DNA of 64,000 bases from JAVJSD01 sp040219575. Its GTDB lineage: Bacteria > Planctomycetota > Planctomycetia > Pirellulales > Pirellulaceae. Position 1 is the first letter of the stretch, and every line of letters begins with the position of its first letter. The DNA lies in assembly GCA_040219575.1 (NCBI GenBank), contig JAVJSD010000013.1, positions 186,001 to 250,000 of the forward strand, given 5' to 3'. Shown here piece after piece: positions 60,976 through 64,000 of this stretch. The notes beneath the pieces are model-generated. The model was not told the DNA's origin, did not search any database, and saw only the letters and a program-made list of their open reading frames with translations. Both the position numbers and the translations under genes were made by a program.

Positions 60976-62376
60976 CTAGGGGAAGACCAGAACGGCGCCC
61001 ATCACAGCGGCCGCCTGCACGGCGGCGGCGGAGAGACGCAGCGGCGTGCGGTTGTAGCGGAAGGGGGCGTAGCTGCCGGGGCGGTAGTGGCCCAGGCTGT
61101 ACTGGCAGTTCCAGCGACTGGTGGCCGCCATCTTGTAGGGCAGCATCGGCAACGTGCCGAAGAAGTGGGCCGCCGAAACGGCCGGCTGCACCAGACCCAG
61201 CGAGTAGCCGTGCCGTTCGAGATTGACTTCCTCGAACCGCAACGGACCGTAGCACAGCCCCTTGGCCTCCCAACTGAAAGCGTACATGCCCCAGTCGCGG
61301 GTGGCGCCCATTGACTGGTGGATCTCGCCCACGCGGGCGAACAGCGGACCGGCGTAGTCGGTGGGAAGTTCGCCGACTTCGGGACGAATGTCGGCGCCGA
61401 CTTGCCCGATGGGGCGCAGTCCCTCGTCGTTCAGCAGCGCCGGATCCGCCTTCAACGTGGCGACCTCTTCCAGTCCGCCTGCTTCCAGCGGCTGGGCCAG
61501 GACGATCAGCGAATTTGCAGACGAGTCGTCGTCCGACTCCACGGCCGCGCGGAGCAAATTCTCGACTTCGGGCGACTGCGGCTGACTTGTGGCGGGGTCG
61601 CGTTCGAGCTCTTCGCCGATCGTCGGCTCGACCATCAACACCAGCGACGGGCCTCGGGAGGTGAGGCGATAGTCGAGAATCTGGGGCTTTTGGCTCGCGA
61701 GCGTGGCGGTGGTCTTCTCGGAGATTCCGGCGAGAACGCTCTTGGCGGCGTCCTTCGCGTCCTGTTTCGCGGTGGAGTCTTCCTCGCTGCCGGCCCGACT
61801 CGGACCTGTGCGCGGCGCCATCAGCGACGGTATGCCGACGGTCGCGGTGGAATCAACATCCGGCGAAGGCGTTTTGCTCGTGGGAAGCGAACTCGACGTC
61901 TGGTCGGATTCCCGCTGCTTCACATGGACGCGGATGGTCGACTGGAAGCCGACGAGTTGCGATTCGCTCTCCGACGGTTCGGGCGACTGATCGGAAATTC
62001 GCGCCACGGCGGGTCGGCGAGTCGGGGCGGAGTCGTCGTCCGGCCTGGCGTCGCGATCCGCAGCGTCGGTCTGCGAGCTGATCCGGTAAACCACTCCCTT
62101 GGATGCTCGTTCTCGAACCTCTGCCGGGGGGGCCGTGACAGGCGCCGGTTTGTCGGGCGTCGACTTCTTCTGCGCATTCTTCTGCACACTCTTCTGCTCA
62201 GGGGCGACCTTCTGCGCAGGGGCGACGGCCGGGGCGACTTCGACAAAGCGGATGAGCGCGCTGGTCTTCGCGTTTTCTCCCTCTTTTCCATCTTCTCCCC
62301 GGGCGGCGCACGAGAACGCCAGCAGCACGCTCGCCGCCAACATCACAGCCAAACAGGGATTGATGTCTTTTTTCAT
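60976..62376 (-). CDS. Planctomycete-specific exported protein with AHFFGTLP domain
   Basis: A 466-residue exported protein. The start MKKDINPCLAVMLAASVLLA gives a signal peptide; an upstream extension has no signal. Residues about 40-330 are low-complexity, rich in Ser, Asp, Pro, Lys and Ala, and probably disordered. The last 110 residues form a compact conserved-looking domain: LCYGPLRFEEVNLERHGYSL, QPAVSAAHFFGTLPMLPYKM, NCQYSLGHYRPGSYAPFRYN, ending in a membrane-like helix LSAAAVQAAAVMGAVLVF. I recall this C-terminal domain as recurrent in planctomycete exported proteins, with no known function. It is convergent with the membrane protein gene. Confidence 0.75.
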   Translation of the reverse strand: MKKDINPCLAVMLAASVLLAFSCAARGEDGKEGENAKTSALIRFVEVAPAVAPAQKVAPEQKSVQKNAQKKSTPDKPAPVTAPPAEVRERASKGVVYRISSQTDAADRDARPDDDSAPTRRPAVARISDQSPEPSESESQLVGFQSTIRVHVKQRESDQTSSSLPTSKTPSPDVDSTATVGIPSLMAPRTGPSRAGSEEDSTAKQDAKDAAKSVLAGISEKTTATLASQKPQILDYRLTSRGPSLVLMVEPTIGEELERDPATSQPQSPEVENLLRAAVESDDDSSANSLIVLAQPLEAGGLEEVATLKADPALLNDEGLRPIGQVGADIRPEVGELPTDYAGPLFARVGEIHQSMGATRDWGMYAFSWEAKGLCYGPLRFEEVNLERHGYSLGLVQPAVSAAHFFGTLPMLPYKMAATSRWNCQYSLGHYRPGSYAPFRYNRTPLRLSAAAVQAAAVMGAVLVFP

Positions 62377-63139
62377 TGTCCTGCCGGGACTTGGGAGCTT
62401 GATCGGGGCGGCACTGCGATTACCGGAGTGGGTGCTCTCCCTCTCCGGGCACACGCGCAATGGGATCGGCGCGGCGGTTGAACTGCAACTGTGTCTTCGG
62501 CCGGCGACGCGCGTGATCTGCACGAAACCAATAACCCCTTCAGGCGGTACATCGGTGGCCGTGCGGACAATCGCTACAACCCGCAAACTTTAACAGCCCC
62601 CCGGCCGGAGTTGCCTGCGATCGGGAAGCGGTTGCACGGCCCGAAACTGCCCCTGAGGGACTGAAACCACCCACGAGACGGGTAGTGTTCGTTGAGACAG
62701 GTAGAAATCCCCCGGCCGGCAACTATTTGTAACTGATAGGTCTGCTGCGATTGTGCGCGCCCGGCTGGGCGCCGTGCCGTCGGAGGGGCGGACGCGGGAG
62801 TTGCCTGCGTTGCCGCGTTTGCCCTGTTTCGTTGCAACGTCTCTAGCCCGTAAGCATAATCGAGACCTATTGTCGCCGCGTCGAAACCACCTGTTGCTGA
62901 AAAGATTTAGCTCGTCGAACGGATCCGCACGCCGGATCGCCACGACTCCCACTGGTGAATGCCGAGGTGTGCAGCCGTTTGGGGGGAATGCTGCTTCCCT
63001 TCCCAGCCACTGACTCCTCCCACGTGTCGAATGCGTGATTCACCTGCGCGAGGCTGTGCGGTCGCTGTGTCGCGCGATGGAGCGCCTGTCTCAACGTATC
63101 GCGCGCCGCTCGCACGTTTACCGATAGGAAACTGTCTGG
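62377..63139. other. Long intergenic region before the surface-protein gene
   Basis: These 763 bp lie between the divergent starts of the AHFFG-domain protein and the beta-helix protein. Several short frames are open but none has protein-like composition or a family motif. GAGACGGGTAGTGTTCGTTG and GAGACAGGTAGAAATC (62674-62709) are imperfect direct repeats about 18 bp apart. The promoters of both genes should be here; I could not define them. Confidence 0.45.
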
Positions 63140-64000
63140 ATGCGACTGCCCAACTGGATCAAACAACTGCTGTGGAACGCTGATTACGGTACACGACGTC
63201 GCCGTCGCCAAAGGCGTGGACGGAGCAGTGAGCAGGTCGAGTTCGTCGACTTGGCCGTCGCCCGGCTCGAGGAGCGCCGCGTGCTCGACGGCACGGTGAT
63301 CGCCGTCGACACTTTCGTCGACGCGAACGACGGCGCGGGCGTCAACGGCACCAGCCTCCGCGAGGCGGTGATTCAGGCCAACACGGAGTCGGGCAGCAAC
63401 GAGATCCAACTCCAGGCCGGCACGTATTCGCTGACGCTGGGCGGAACGTTTGACGACTTCGGTGTCTCGGGCGACCTCGACATCAACGACCCCGTCGGCA
63501 ACCTGACCATTAAGGGAGCTGGTCCCGGATTGACAATCATCGATGCGTCCGCGCTCGGTGATCGTGCCTTGCATGTGCTCTTTGGATCGACACTGAACCT
63601 TCAAGACGTCACGATTACCGGCGGCAACTCCCTCAACGCTCCGGGTGGAGGTGTGTTCAACGACGGGAGTGTTCTCAACGTTCAATCGTCCGAGATATTC
63701 GGCAATGCTACCGGATTCGACGGCGGCGGCATCGCAACCGCTTTCGGGCAGACGTCCATCATCGACAGCACGATTGCATCAAATCAGGCAGGCGTGGGCG
63801 GTGGTGTTTCGGTTTTTCAGGGCATGCTCTCCATTGAGAATAGCACGATCGCCGACAACGATTCGTTATCCCAGGGCGGCGGAATCGGCGCCCTGCAGGG
63901 AACGGTCACGCTGACCAACACCACGGTTTCCACGAATCGTGCGATGGACGACGGCGGCGGCCTCGCGGCTGTCAGCTTCTCGAATGTGACCGTGTTGAAC
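63140..64000 (+). CDS. Surface beta-helix protein with planctomycete LEERRVL motif (partial)
   Basis: The frame starts at the ATG at 63140 and is open through the window edge (287 codons seen). The first 40 residues are basic and not a classical signal peptide (GTRRRRQRRGRSSEQV). They are followed by LAVARLEERRVLDGTVIAVD, which carries the planctomycete LEERR(V/L)L N-terminal motif, and then a CSLREA-like domain (VDTFVDANDGAGVNGTSLRE, AVIQANTESG). From about residue 115 on it is made of right-handed beta-helix repeats (LNLQDVTITGGNSLNAPGGG, TIIDSTIASNQAGVGGGVSV, LSIENSTIADNDSLSQGGGI, VTLTNTTVSTNRAMDDGGG). Likely a long secreted or surface adhesin. The C-terminus is outside the window. Confidence 0.88.
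   Translation, partial: MRLPNWIKQLLWNADYGTRRRRRQRRGRSSEQVEFVDLAVARLEERRVLDGTVIAVDTFVDANDGAGVNGTSLREAVIQANTESGSNEIQLQAGTYSLTLGGTFDDFGVSGDLDINDPVGNLTIKGAGPGLTIIDASALGDRALHVLFGSTLNLQDVTITGGNSLNAPGGGVFNDGSVLNVQSSEIFGNATGFDGGGIATAFGQTSIIDSTIASNQAGVGGGVSVFQGMLSIENSTIADNDSLSQGGGIGALQGTVTLTNTTVSTNRAMDDGGGLAAVSFSNVTVLN

Overview
The window comes from a planctomycete, most likely a member of the Pirellulales. It carries a planctomycete-type 16S rRNA gene that stands alone, with no 23S or 5S following it. It also carries two loci of the planctomycete cytochrome type (PSCyt/DUF1549-DUF1553 with DUF1501, and DUF1592-type with DUF1552), a sulfatase, a DUF4058 gene, an oversized Lgt, and a cell-surface protein with the planctomycete LEERR(V/L)L N-terminal motif. 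The DNA is GC-rich and intergenic regions are full of palindromic and 'text-like' short repeats. No name or accession was available; identity is inferred from the sequence alone.

Layout. 1-5665 (minus): five overlapping genes that look like a MoxR ATPase / vWA / beta-propeller ternary system, a predicted conflict or regulatory machine, cut by the left window edge. 6004-7948: orphan 16S rRNA with its own promoter, boxA-like leader, processing stem and terminator. 8147-9748: an exported protein and a di-haem cytochrome c peroxidase. 10019-16819: a PSCyt/DUF1553 gene and its usual partner DUF1501, pushed apart by a DUF4058 gene and a compact two-gene HEPN unit that looks foreign. 16940-20297: a sugar-binding lipoprotein divergent from xylulokinase. 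20418-27107: a YwqK/MORN-type protein, an ornithine cyclodeaminase-like enzyme, a GGPWDG protein, enolase, a tail-anchored zinc-ribbon protein and a molybdopterin oxidoreductase fused to pentapeptide repeats. 27360-30153: a Gly-rich DUF3300-like protein, a small Cys-rich lipoprotein and a block of inverted repeats. 30154-37995: sulfatase, AI-2E/PerM-type permease, TfoX-N protein, LVIVD-repeat protein and a large multi-domain glycoside-hydrolase-like protein. 38059-43309: mtaB, clpS, an M20 peptidase and serS. 43439-47208: DUF1592-type cytochrome and DUF1552. 47749-56937: gyrA, gmd, a nucleoside hydrolase with an extended C-terminus, lgt and panC. 57106-64000: a POTRA-like exported protein with a membrane partner, a planctomycete-specific exported protein, and the start of a beta-helix surface protein.

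How it fits together. Most of the window is housekeeping (rRNA, eno, serS, gyrA, mtaB, clpS, panC, lgt) mixed with the planctomycete polysaccharide-degradation and exported-cytochrome repertoire. The parts that look accessory are the ternary MoxR operon, the HEPN two-gene unit, and several unusual domain fusions. All functions are assigned by reading motifs; no database search or structure prediction was run.
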